From an uncultured Burkholderiales bacterium (GTDB lineage: Bacteria > Pseudomonadota > Gammaproteobacteria > Burkholderiales > Burkholderiaceae): a DNA stretch of 24,204 nucleotides. Position 1 is the stretch's first letter, and every line of letters starts with the position of its first letter. Positions 15,496 to 23,217 of the stretch are shown here, piece by piece. The DNA is taken from positions 1-24,204 of the forward strand of contig CAMLJY010000078.1 of assembly GCA_946480465.1 (NCBI GenBank), written 5' to 3'. Position numbers and translations under genes: made by a program. A model generated the notes under the pieces. That model saw only the letters and a list, made by a program, of their open reading frames with translations, was not told the origin of the DNA and ran no database searches.

Positions 15496-16883
15496 AGCGC
15501 CGCCGGCTGCCTGCCCTCGCGCCCACCAGCCTGCGCGCCCGCCTGCTGGCGCTGCTGCTGCCGGCGCTGGCGCTGCTGTCGGCGGTGGGCTGGTGGTTCA
15601 CCCGCAGCGACGCCGTGGCCGCGTCCAATGCGGCTTATGACCGCTCGCTGCTGGGTGCGATCAAGGCGCTGGAACTGAACGTCTCCACGCCTTCGGGCGG
15701 CCTGGCCATCGAACTGCCGTACCGCCTGTTCGAGTTCTTCGAACTCACCGCCAGCGGCAGCGTGCATTTCCGCATCGCCAGCGCCGACGGCCTGGTCGAG
15801 ATCGGCAGCCCCGACCTGCCGCCGCCGCCCAGGCCGCTGCGCACCGGCGAGCCGCAGTTCTACGACGCGGCCTACTTCGGCGAACCGCTGCGCCTGGGGG
15901 CGCTGAAGCGACCCGTGGCCACGGCGGACGGCGAGCCGCGCGAGATCGTGATCCAGGTCGCCGAGAGCACCGTCTCGCGCCAGCGCTTCACCGATGCCTT
16001 CGTGCGCCGCGCGCTGCAGCGCGACCTGCTGCTGCTGGCGCTGCTGGTGGCGGCGGTGGTGGCGGTGTCCACCGTGGTGCTGCGGCCGCTGGCCCGGCTG
16101 GCGGCCGACACCCGCGGCCGCGCCGCCGACGACCTGGCCCCGCTGGACGCCACCGGCCTGCCCGGCGACCTGCAGCCGCTGGTCGACGCGGTGAACCAGC
16201 AGCTGCAGCGCACCGCGCAGCTGATGGACCAGCGCCGGCGCTTCGTCGACGATGCCTCGCACCAGCTGCGCACGCCGCTGACCACGCTGCGCGCGCAGCT
16301 GGACTACGCGCTGCGCGAACCCGACGCGCAGCGCGCCCGCGCGGCGCTGCAGGCGCTGTCGGCCGAGCTGGACCAGGCCATCCGGGCCACTCAGCAGCTG
16401 CTGGCGCTGGCGCGCAGCGATGCGGCCGCGGCGCGCCAGGACGAGATCGAGCTGGGCGCGCTGGCGCGCGAGGTGACGCTGCCGCTGCTGCCGCTGGCGC
16501 GCCAGCGCGGCATCGACCTGGGGCTGGAGCTGCCGCCCCGGCCGCTGCCGGCGCAGGGCGACCGCGCACTGCTGCACGAGGCGCTGGCCAACCTGGCGCA
16601 CAACGCCATCGCCCATGGCCGCGAAGGCGGCGCGGTGACCATCGAAGCCGCCGCCGACGCCCTGGGCGCCAGCCTGGCGGTGATCGACGATGGTCCCGGC
16701 CTGGCACCCGAAGTGAGCGGCCGGGTCGGCGAGCGTTTCGCGAAAGGCCGCGGCAGCCGCGGCTCCGGCCTGGGGCTGGCCATCGCGCACACGGTGATCG
16801 AACGCCACGGCGGCCGCCTGCGCCTGGAACCGCGCGAGCACGGCCCCGGCCTGCGCGCCATGCTGTGGTGGCCGCGGCGATGA
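15492..16883 (+). CDS. tctE: Sensor histidine kinase (TctE-like)
   Basis: A 463-residue membrane kinase. TM1 is about residues 17-37, a periplasmic sensor region covers 38-175 (a TctE-type N-terminal domain, with FEFFELTASG and YDAAYFGEPLRLGA), and TM2 is about residues 178-197. A HAMP-like linker follows, then the H-box DDASHQLRTPLTTLRAQ with phosphoacceptor His257. The ATPase part has the N box (ALANLAHNAIAHG), the G1 box (VIDDGPGLAP) and the G2 box (RGSGLGLAIAHTVIERHGG). It overlaps the response-regulator gene by 4 nt upstream and a Bug-type binding-protein gene by 4 nt downstream (ATGA at both), so all three are likely made together. The sensed compound is probably a carboxylate, by analogy with TctE and BctE. 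Confidence 0.94.
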   Translation: MKRRRLPALAPTSLRARLLALLLPALALLSAVGWWFTRSDAVAASNAAYDRSLLGAIKALELNVSTPSGGLAIELPYRLFEFFELTASGSVHFRIASADGLVEIGSPDLPPPPRPLRTGEPQFYDAAYFGEPLRLGALKRPVATADGEPREIVIQVAESTVSRQRFTDAFVRRALQRDLLLLALLVAAVVAVSTVVLRPLARLAADTRGRAADDLAPLDATGLPGDLQPLVDAVNQQLQRTAQLMDQRRRFVDDASHQLRTPLTTLRAQLDYALREPDAQRARAALQALSAELDQAIRATQQLLALARSDAAAARQDEIELGALAREVTLPLLPLARQRGIDLGLELPPRPLPAQGDRALLHEALANLAHNAIAHGREGGAVTIEAAADALGASLAVIDDGPGLAPEVSGRVGERFAKGRGSRGSGLGLAIAHTVIERHGGRLRLEPREHGPGLRAMLWWPRR

Positions 16884-17857
16884 AGCGGCGCACGCTGCTG
16901 CTGCGGGCGGCCGCGCTGGCCACGGCACCGGCCGCGCGTGCCCGGCCGGCCGCGGCCGAATGCATCGTTCCCGCCAAGCCGGGCGGCGGCTTCGACCTGG
17001 GCTGCCAGCTGGCCCGCGCCGCGCTGCAGCGCGGCGACCCGTCGCGGCCGCCGCTGGCCATCCGCTACCTGCCCGGCGGCATCGGTGCGCTGGCCTACCG
17101 CCAGGCCACCACCGCCCACGCCGCCGATGCCGGCGCGCTGGTGGCGTTCTCCAGCGGCTCGCTGCTGAACCTGGTGCAGGGCCGCTTCGGCCCCGCACCC
17201 GCGCGCGAGGTGCGCTGGGTGGCGGGCCTGGGGCTCGACCACGGCGTGATCGCCGTCCACCGCGACGCGCCCTGGGCCAGCCTGGGCGCGCTGCTGGCCG
17301 CGCTGAAGGCCAGCCCGCGCGCCATCGCCTTCGGCGCCGGCGGCACCATCGGCAGCCAGGACTGGATGAAGGCCGCGCTGCTGGCGCGCGCTGCCGGCGT
17401 CGGCCACCAGGCGATGCGCTTCGTCGCCTTCGAGGGCGGCGGCGACGCGCTGGCCGCGCTGGTGGGCGGCCACGTGCAGGTCCTGGCGGGCGACGCCGCC
17501 GAGGTCGGTCGCCAGTGGGACACCGCCGCCCCGCTGCGCGTGCTGGCCGTGCTGGCCGAAGCACGCCTGCCCGGCCGCTGGGGGAAGCTGCCCACCGCGC
17601 GCGAACAGGGCGTGGACCTGCTGTGGCCGATCCTGCGCGGCTTCTACCTCGGCCCCGACGTGGCCGACGCTGAGCATGCCGCCTGGGTGCGCGCCTTCGC
17701 CGCCGCGATGGCGCTGCCCGGTTTCGCCGAAGACCGCGCCCGCGCCGGCCTGCAGCCGCCGGCGCTGACCGGGCCGGCACTGGACGCGTACATCGAACGT
17801 CAGCTGGCGCAGTACCGCACGCTGGCGGCCTCGTTCGGCCTGGCGTTGCGGCGCTGA
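16880..17857 (+). CDS. Bug/TctC-family binding protein coupled to the kinase gene
   Basis: A 325-residue periplasmic binding protein whose ATG overlaps the kinase stop by 4 nt. The N-terminus (MKRRTLLLRAAALATAP, then AARARPAAAE) is an export signal. Bug-family features are present but divergent: VPAKPGGGFDLGCQLARAAL, YLPGGIGALAYRQ, FSSGSLLNLVQGRFG, FGAGGTIGSQDWMKAALLARAAG and VAFEGGGDALAALVGGHVQV. It has no nearby TctA/TctB permease genes. Because it is the third gene of a regulator-kinase operon, I suggest it acts as the ligand-binding partner of the kinase, as reported for BctC with BctE in Bordetella. It could instead serve a remote permease. Confidence 0.9.
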   Translation: MKRRTLLLRAAALATAPAARARPAAAECIVPAKPGGGFDLGCQLARAALQRGDPSRPPLAIRYLPGGIGALAYRQATTAHAADAGALVAFSSGSLLNLVQGRFGPAPAREVRWVAGLGLDHGVIAVHRDAPWASLGALLAALKASPRAIAFGAGGTIGSQDWMKAALLARAAGVGHQAMRFVAFEGGGDALAALVGGHVQVLAGDAAEVGRQWDTAAPLRVLAVLAEARLPGRWGKLPTAREQGVDLLWPILRGFYLGPDVADAEHAAWVRAFAAAMALPGFAEDRARAGLQPPALTGPALDAYIERQLAQYRTLAASFGLALRR

Positions 17858-17875
17858 GGCGGGGGCCGCCTCAGC
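17853..17875 (+). terminator. Stem-loop overlapping the stop codon of the two-component operon
   Basis: GCTGAGGCGG and CCGCCTCAGC form a perfect 10-bp stem with a GGG loop. The 5' arm contains the TGA stop of the binding-protein gene. There is no T run after it, so it may depend on other factors or may mainly protect the mRNA end. Confidence 0.6.
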
Positions 17876-17916
17876 CGCGAGTCGAGCACCCACCAACGGT
17901 GTGGGGCGCCGCGCCC

Positions 17917-18291
17917 ATGGCACCGGCGGTGATCGACGAGCGCCAACCGCAGGAAGGCCACGGCACCCCGTCATTCGCCGCTGGCCCGGGACCTCCACAC
18001 CGAGCTGCCGGTAGAACGGGCGTCTCGGAGTGCAACGTCCAGCGCATGGTGGCCTTCTACCGACCGCGCCCGCACGCGGGATGCCGAGCTTGTGCCACAG
18101 CCTGTGGCACAAGCTGCTCCGCCAGCAGGCGAAGAGCCGATCGACCTGTGGCCAGTGCTGGGTTGCGCGCTGCGCAGGCGTTGGCCGTGCCCTGGCGCTC
18201 ACGCGGTGCCGATGGAACAGGACAGGAACAGGACAAGGACGCCGAGGCACGGCGGTGGTACCTGCAAGCCGCGGTTGAAAGCCGCTGGAGG
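17917..18291 (+). pseudogene. Decayed YhcG/DUF1016-family (PDDEXK nuclease) gene remnant
   Basis: No frame is open across this stretch, but conserved DUF1016/YhcG N-terminal segments appear in order on the plus strand in different frames. They are VIDERQPQEGHG (17929-17964), LARDLHTELP (about 17980-18010), GVSECNVQRMVAFYR (about 18019-18063), AELVPQPVAQ (about 18084-18113), LAVPW (about 18182-18196) and EARRWYLQAAVESRW (about 18244-18288). Intact family members read roughly GWG-x-vI-x-LAxDL-x-FP-x-GfS-x-NL-x-Mr-FY, then IVpQ-x-VAQ-LPW, then A-R-x-WY-x-AAVE. Several frameshifts and about 90 extra bases lie between the fourth and fifth blocks. The C-terminal nuclease domain is absent. This is my recognition from family memory, not an alignment. 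Confidence 0.7.
18087..18115. repeat. Perfect 13-bp inverted repeat (hairpin)
   Basis: AGCTTGTGCCACA and TGTGGCACAAGCT are exact reverse complements separated by GCC. It is one of the strongest hairpins in the window. It falls on the relic segment reading AELVPQPVAQ, so it may be a by-product of that coding sequence (VPQ and VAQ codons are near-complementary) rather than a functional element. Confidence 0.85.
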
Positions 18292-18420
18292 CGCTGCCCC
18301 AGCAACTGCAGCCCCCTGCCGAGCATGGGGCAGATCGAGCACGAGCCGGAATGCGGTGCCCGCGGGGCGCTTCCGAGCTGGCCTATGACCCAGCCACTGC
18401 GCGCCTGGTCGGGTAGAAAG

Positions 18421-18443
18421 GTCCTCAGCCCTGTCCTCAGCCC
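18421..18443. repeat. Short direct repeat at the 3' end of the autoinducer-binding gene
   Basis: GTCCTCAGCCC occurs at 18421-18431 and 18433-18443, separated by one T. The second copy covers the stop codon of the minus-strand gene. It may mark the junction where the gene lost its 3' part. Confidence 0.6.
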
Positions 18444-19018
18444 AAGTAGCTCATGCTGCGCAGCGTCGCTGCCGACCGTGGCGCCCGCGGCGCCCGCGGC
18501 GCATGCTCCGCCGCGATGAAAGGCAGGCAGGCCAGGTGCAGATGGCGCGAGAACAGCAGGGCCAGCGGCTGCAGTGCGTTCAGCGCGGTTTCGCCCACCG
18601 CGCGGCAGGTGGCCAGCGTCAGGCTGCCGGCCGAGCCATCGGCCCCGGGCACCGGCACGCACAGCCCGCCCTGCACGCCGTGGCGCCGCGCCTGTTCGCG
18701 GAAGCGCTCGGCGCAGGCTTCGCCGCCCAGCGGCTCGGGCACGGGCGCCGTCACCAGCCAGGGATGCGGCAGGCCGTGGCGCATCCAGTCCAGCCCGCAG
18801 GCCTCGACGAGGCCGATGAAGCAATCCAGGCGCGCGCGCCGCAGGTCCGGCGGCAGGTTGTCGATGGACCACAGCGGCGGGTCCTCCGGCGTGGTGCCGC
18901 CGCGCAGGCGCAGCGCCAGCGAGAAATGGCTGAAGCCCAGGCGCGCGGCCACCTCGCCGGCGGCCGCGGCCAGCTCATGCTTCGTCTCGCACAGCGCCAA
19001 GGCCTCGAAGCACGTCAT
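18437..19018 (-). CDS. Autoinducer-binding (LuxR N-terminal) domain protein lacking the HTH
   Basis: A 193-residue protein starting at the ATG at 19018. Residues about 15-165 follow the LuxR autoinducer-binding domain: CETKHELAAAAGEVAARLGFSHFSLAL at the start, IDNLPPDLRRARLDCFIGLVEACGLDWMRHGLPHPW in the middle, then REQARRHGVQGGLCVPVPGADGSAGSLTLA, which matches the usual HG-x-x-x-G-x-x-x-PV-x-G-x-x-G-x-x-G-x-L-xLA pattern. Several aromatic pocket residues typical of acyl-homoserine-lactone binders are replaced. The C-terminal 65-residue LuxR helix-turn-helix is missing: the protein ends soon after with a short arginine/alanine tail, SAATLRSMSYLG. It may be a truncated regulator, or a ligand-binding or dominant-negative partner such as TrlR. 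Ribosome site is weak. Confidence 0.78.
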   Translation of the reverse strand: MTCFEALALCETKHELAAAAGEVAARLGFSHFSLALRLRGGTTPEDPPLWSIDNLPPDLRRARLDCFIGLVEACGLDWMRHGLPHPWLVTAPVPEPLGGEACAERFREQARRHGVQGGLCVPVPGADGSAGSLTLATCRAVGETALNALQPLALLFSRHLHLACLPFIAAEHAPRAPRAPRSAATLRSMSYLG

Positions 19019-19092
19019 GGGGACCCCCAACTTCCGGCGCCCTGCGCCACCCGGCGCCGCTGCGCCGCGCCATTTCCCCCCGCGAACAACCA

Positions 19093-19128
19093 TAGTCCAG
19101 GGTGCAGCCGGTGGCGCGCGTAGGACTA
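19093..19128. promoter_or_regulatory. Spaced inverted repeat in the divergent promoter region
   Basis: TAGTCC (19093-19098) and GGACTA (19123-19128) are reverse complements with centres 30 bp apart, about three helical turns. The 8-bp palindrome CTACGTAG follows at 19126-19133. They lie between the autoinducer-binding gene and the amidohydrolase gene and could be an operator. This does not look like a canonical lux box. Confidence 0.3.
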
Positions 19129-19252
19129 CGTAGGCCCGAACCCGAAGATGTCCGCCGTCGACATGCGGCCTTCCCCCCTGCCGGAACCGAGTGAAATGCG
19201 GCACGGGCGCGGCCAGAATGGCCCCGCCTCCCCAACACACCGAGCAGTACCG

Positions 19253-20296
19253 ATGTTGATCTTCCACAACCCCGCCCACCGCGGCCACGACGGCCGCCAC
19301 GAGATGTTCCGCGGCCGCCTGGTGCCCTGCCATGAGACGCCGGCGCGCCTGGACCACGTGATGACCGAGCTGCAGCGCCGCCCCGTGGGCGAGCTGCGCA
19401 CCCCGGGCAGCGCCGACCTCGACCTGATCCGCCGCGTGCACGCGCCGCGCTACGTCGACTTCCTGGCCTCCGCGTGGAACGACTGGGTGGCGCTGGACCC
19501 GGCAAATGCCGAGGTCGACGTGCTGCCCTCGGTATGGCCGGTGCGCGGGTTCCGGCACGACGTGCTGCCGGCCAACTTCGCGGCGCGCGTGGGCCTGTTC
19601 TCGTTCGACGCCGGCTCGCCGCTCACCGCCGGCACCTGGTCCGCGGCGCTGGGCGGTGCCGCCTGCGCGATCGATGCCGCGCGGGCGGTGCAGGCCGTGC
19701 GCGGCCCGCGCTTCGCGATGGCGCTGACCCGTCCGCCCGGCCATCACGCCGGCCCGGACTTCTTCGGCGGCTACTGCTTCCTCAACAACGCCGCGCTCGC
19801 CGCGCAGGCGCTGCGCGACGGCGGCGCCAAGCGCGTGGCGGTGCTGGACATCGACTACCACCACGGCAACGGCACGCAGACCATCTTCTACGACCGCGGC
19901 GACGTGATGACCCTGTCCATCCACGGCGACCCGCGCACCGAGTACCCGTTCTTCCTCGGCCACGCCGACGAGCGCGGCGAGGGCGAGGGCTTCGGCCGCA
20001 ACCTGAACCTGCCGCTGCCGGCGGGCACCGGCTTCGGCGACTGGGCGGCGGCGCTGGACGGCGCGCTGTCCGCCGTGCGCGACTTCAACGCCGACGCGCT
20101 GGTGCTGGCGCTGGGGGTCGACACCTTCGAGGGCGACCCCATCTCGCGCTTCAAGGTGGCCAGCGGTGACTATCACACGATTGGCGCGGCCATTGCCGCC
20201 CTGGGCCTGCCCACCGTCGTCACGATGGAAGGCGGCTACGCGGTGGCCGAGGTCGGCATCAACGTCGTCAACGTGCTCGAAGGCCTGGACGCCTGA
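19253..20296 (+). CDS. Acetylpolyamine amidohydrolase / histone deacetylase family protein
   Basis: A 347-residue zinc deacetylase of the arginase/deacetylase fold, very like bacterial acetylpolyamine amidohydrolase over its whole length: LVPCHETPARLDHV near the N-terminus, PGHHAGPDFFGGYCFLNNAA with the catalytic His164-His165, the zinc motif DIDYHHGNGTQTIFYDRGDV (Asp201, His203), the third zinc ligand Asp290 in LGVDTFEGDP, and the catalytic Tyr329 in MEGGYAV. All active-site residues are present. It probably removes acetyl groups from acetylputrescine, acetylspermidine or similar amides. The ATG at 19253 starts the fold directly; an in-frame upstream ATG at 19148 would add 35 unlike residues. 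The next gene starts 15 bp downstream. Confidence 0.94.
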   Translation: MLIFHNPAHRGHDGRHEMFRGRLVPCHETPARLDHVMTELQRRPVGELRTPGSADLDLIRRVHAPRYVDFLASAWNDWVALDPANAEVDVLPSVWPVRGFRHDVLPANFAARVGLFSFDAGSPLTAGTWSAALGGAACAIDAARAVQAVRGPRFAMALTRPPGHHAGPDFFGGYCFLNNAALAAQALRDGGAKRVAVLDIDYHHGNGTQTIFYDRGDVMTLSIHGDPRTEYPFFLGHADERGEGEGFGRNLNLPLPAGTGFGDWAAALDGALSAVRDFNADALVLALGVDTFEGDPISRFKVASGDYHTIGAAIAALGLPTVVTMEGGYAVAEVGINVVNVLEGLDA

Positions 20297-20311
20297 AGGC
20301 CGCCGCCCCCG

Positions 20312-21691
20312 ATGTCCTACGACGAGCCCCGGCGCACCCGCTTCCGCGAGGTCCTGCTGGCCGAAGCCGTGGCCGCGCAGGAGCGCGAGACCGGGCCGCT
20401 GTCCGACGCCGGCGAGCTGGCCGCCGCGCATGGCGCCAGCGCCGGCCTGGACGGGCGCATCGCCGAACGCGCGTGGCGCCTGGCGCGGCGCGAGGGGCTG
20501 CTGGCCGACCTGGCGGCGCTGCAGCGCCGGCTGCCGCTGCTGCTGCTGGCCGGCGCCGCGCTGGTGGCCGGCAGCGCCTACGCCATCCTGGCGGCCGTGG
20601 TCGGCGAGGGGCGCTCGATCAACGTGGTGATGGCCTTCGCCTCGCTGCTCGGGCTGCACGGCGCGGCCCTGCTGCTGTGGCTGATCGCGGTGCTGCGCGG
20701 GGGCCGCGGTGGCGGGCTGCCGGCCTCGCTGCTGGCGCTGGCCACGCGCCGCCTGTCGCCCGCCCGGCGCCGGCTGCTGCAGGCGGCAGAAGCGGTCAGC
20801 GCGCGGGCCGGCCTGGCGCCCTGGGCCTTCGGCCTGGCCAGCCACGTGATGTGGCTGCTGGCCTTTGCCGTCGTCATCACCGGGCTGTGGTTCGCCTTCG
20901 CCTTCCATGCCTTCCGGCTCGGCTGGGAAACCACCATCCTCGGGCCCGGCGACTTCCTGGGCTTCGTGCGCGTGACCAGCTGGCTGCCGGAGAAGCTGGG
21001 CTTTCCGGCCGCCGCCGCGGCCTGGCAATCGGACGTGACGCCGGTCGAACGCCACCGGCTGCTGGCCTGGTGGCTGATCGGCTGCACGCTGGCCTACGGC
21101 CTGCTGCCGCGCCTGCTGCTGGCGCTGGCCTGCGCGCTGGCGTGCCGCCGCCGCGCCGCGCGGCTCGGCCTGGACACCGCGGCGCCGTGGGCGCGACGGC
21201 TGGCCAGCCGCTTCCAGCGCCTGGACACCGGTACGGTCGTCGATGCCGACCCCGGACGGGCGGCCGCCGGTGCAGCGGCCGCCTCGGTGCCGCCGGCCAC
21301 CGGCCCGCTGGCCCTCGTCGGCTTCGAGCTGCCGCCCGAGGCGCCGTGGCCGATCCAGCCCTTCGCAGCCGCCGCGGCCTGCACGCGCCGCATCGAGGGC
21401 CGCGAAGACGAGCGCCTGGCGCTGGCCGAGGGCGTGGCCGCCGAGGCCCCCGGCCGGCTGCTGCTGGCCGTCGACGGCGCGGCCTCTCCCGACCGCGGCA
21501 CAGGCCACTTCATTCGTTCGTTAGGGCCGCAGGACCGCGCCATCGGCCTGCTGCTGACCGAGCAGGCCGGCCGCCGCAGCGACGCGCGCCGCTGGCGCCA
21601 GTGGCTGCGCGACGAGGACCTGGACGCCGTCACGCTGCTGCCCGATGCCGAAGCCGCGCGCCGCTGGGCCGGCCTGGATCGCGATGGCTGA
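20312..21691 (+). CDS. DUF2868 membrane protein
   Basis: A 459-residue protein of the DUF2868 family. The N-terminal part (FREVLLAEAVAAQERETG, AERAWRLARREGLL) is soluble. Four membrane segments follow at roughly residues 75-98 (LPLLLLAGAALVAGSAYAIL), 105-128, 172-198 (ASHVMWLLAFAVVITGLWFAF) and 250-275. The C-terminal 170 residues are cytosolic, with GFELPPEAPWP. Its function is unknown. The family is generally found directly before a DUF3482 GTPase, as here, where the two genes overlap by 8 nt. This suggests a membrane-anchored GTPase complex. Confidence 0.92.
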   Translation: MSYDEPRRTRFREVLLAEAVAAQERETGPLSDAGELAAAHGASAGLDGRIAERAWRLARREGLLADLAALQRRLPLLLLAGAALVAGSAYAILAAVVGEGRSINVVMAFASLLGLHGAALLLWLIAVLRGGRGGGLPASLLALATRRLSPARRRLLQAAEAVSARAGLAPWAFGLASHVMWLLAFAVVITGLWFAFAFHAFRLGWETTILGPGDFLGFVRVTSWLPEKLGFPAAAAAWQSDVTPVERHRLLAWWLIGCTLAYGLLPRLLLALACALACRRRAARLGLDTAAPWARRLASRFQRLDTGTVVDADPGRAAAGAAAASVPPATGPLALVGFELPPEAPWPIQPFAAAAACTRRIEGREDERLALAEGVAAEAPGRLLLAVDGAASPDRGTGHFIRSLGPQDRAIGLLLTEQAGRRSDARRWRQWLRDEDLDAVTLLPDAEAARRWAGLDRDG

Positions 21692-23084
21692 GCGCGCCGA
21701 CGCGATCAGCGTCGCGGTCGTCGGCCACACCAATGCCGGCAAGACCTCGCTGCTGCGCACGCTGACGCGGCGGGCCGACTTCGGCAGCGTGTCCGACCGA
21801 CCGGGCACGACGCGGCACGTGGAGGCCATCGCGCTGATGGTCGACGGCCGGCCCGCGCTGCGCTTTTTCGACACGCCGGGGCTGGAAGACTCCACCGCAC
21901 TGATGGCGCGGCTGCGCGCGCAGGACGGCGCCCTGCCGCCGCCGGAGCGCATCCGCGCCTTCCTGGCCACGCCCGAGGCCGCAGGCCGCTTCGAGCAGGA
22001 GGCCAAGGTGCTGCGCGCATTGCTGGGCGCGGAGGCCGCGTTCTACGTCGTCGACACGCGCGATCCGGTGCTGCCGAAGCACCGCGCCGAGCTGGAGGCC
22101 CTGAGCTGGTGCGCACGCCCCGTGTTGCCGGTGCTGAACTTCGTGCGCGACGCGGCGAGCCGCGAGGCCGACTGGCAGGCCGCGCTGTCCGAGTACGGCC
22201 TGCATGCCATCGTGCGCTTCGACGCGGTCGCGCCTTTCAGCGGCGCCGAACAGCGCCTGTACCGCGACCTGGCGACGCTGCTGCGCCCGCGCGAGGCACT
22301 GCTGGCCGAGGTGGCCGAAGCGCTGGAGTTCGAGCGCCTGGAGCGCCGCCGGGCCAGCCTGGCCGAGATCGCCACGCTGCTGGTGGCCGCGGCCGCCACG
22401 CGCCGCACGCTGCCGCGCGAGCAGCTGCAGCAGCCGCACGAACGCGCGCGCGTCGTCGAGGACTTCCGCGCCGCGGTGCTCGCGCGCGCCCGCGGCTGCA
22501 TCAGCGCGCTGCTGGACATCCAGGCCTTCGCGCCCGGCGACGCGCGGCTCGACGGCATGGCCTGGCTCGACGGCCGCTGGGAAAGCGACGTCTTCAACGC
22601 CGAGGGCCTGAGCCGCGCCGGCCAGGCCCTGGGCACCGGCGCGCTGATCGGCGCCGGCGTCGGCCTGGCGGCCGACGTGGCGCTGGCCGGGCTGTCGCTG
22701 GGTGCCGCGGCCACGCTGGGCGCGGCGGTCGGCGGCGCGGCGTCGCAGGGTTTCAGCGGCGTCGGCCACGCGGTGGCCAACCTGGTGCGCCGGCGCGTCG
22801 ACCTGACGGTGGAAGACGAAGTGCTGGCGCTGCTGGCCGACCAGATGCTGGCGCTGCTGCTGACGCTTGAAGGACGCGGCCATGCCGCCGCGCACACCAT
22901 CGCCGTGCATGGCGTGCTGGACCCGGCGCGCCAGGCCGCGCTGCGCGGCCTGCTGGCCGCCCTGGCGCCGGCGCGCGCGCACCCGGCGTGGGGCCTCGGC
23001 GCCGCGCAGGGCGACAGCATGCGGCGCGAGCGGGTGCTGCAGGCAGTGACGGGCGCGCTGCGCGACCTGGCCGCAGCGCCATAG
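21684..23084 (+). CDS. GTPase with DUF3482 domain
   Basis: A 466-residue GTPase. The P-loop GHTNAGKTS (residues 14-22) begins shortly after the ATG at 21684; FGSVSDRPGTTRHVE gives the switch I region with its Thr, and FFDTPGLED the G3 box. The usual NKxD is replaced by VLNFVRD. The C-terminal half contains a long glycine/alanine-rich hydrophobic stretch at about residues 315-355 (GALIGAGVGLAADVALAGLS and following), which could insert into or lie on a membrane. I start at 21684 because the in-frame ATG at 21645 would place the P-loop further in. The start lies 8 nt inside the DUF2868 gene. Cellular role unknown. Confidence 0.93.
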   Translation: MAERADAISVAVVGHTNAGKTSLLRTLTRRADFGSVSDRPGTTRHVEAIALMVDGRPALRFFDTPGLEDSTALMARLRAQDGALPPPERIRAFLATPEAAGRFEQEAKVLRALLGAEAAFYVVDTRDPVLPKHRAELEALSWCARPVLPVLNFVRDAASREADWQAALSEYGLHAIVRFDAVAPFSGAEQRLYRDLATLLRPREALLAEVAEALEFERLERRRASLAEIATLLVAAAATRRTLPREQLQQPHERARVVEDFRAAVLARARGCISALLDIQAFAPGDARLDGMAWLDGRWESDVFNAEGLSRAGQALGTGALIGAGVGLAADVALAGLSLGAAATLGAAVGGAASQGFSGVGHAVANLVRRRVDLTVEDEVLALLADQMLALLLTLEGRGHAAAHTIAVHGVLDPARQAALRGLLAALAPARAHPAWGLGAAQGDSMRRERVLQAVTGALRDLAAAP

Positions 23085-23104
23085 CGAACGACCGCCCCTC
23101 GCCG

Positions 23105-23136
23105 CCGGGACCGGCCATGGGCAACGGCCGGCCCGG
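23105..23136. terminator. Long GC stem-loop between convergent genes
   Basis: CCGGG-A-CCGGCC pairs with GGCCGG-CCCGG: eleven base pairs with one bulged A and a 9-nt loop. It lies 20 bp after the GTPase gene, facing the thioesterase gene from the other strand, and could end transcription from both sides. There is no T tract. The rest of the 133-bp gap shows nothing recognisable. Confidence 0.5.
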
Positions 23137-23217
23137 CGCGCTCAAGGGCCGCCCGCGTCGACGAATGGCGTCATCGTGGCGCGACGAGCGGGTGCGCGGG
23201 ATTCGTTCACGGCTTCC

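Noticed and set aside
15450..17780. 776-codon minus-strand open frame
   Set aside because: It is antisense to the kinase and binding-protein genes, which have complete motif sets on the plus strand.
18437..21508. Very long minus-strand open frame (over 1000 codons)
   Set aside because: Only its last 193 codons match a protein family. The rest lies antisense to the amidohydrolase and DUF2868 genes and is a GC-rich shadow.
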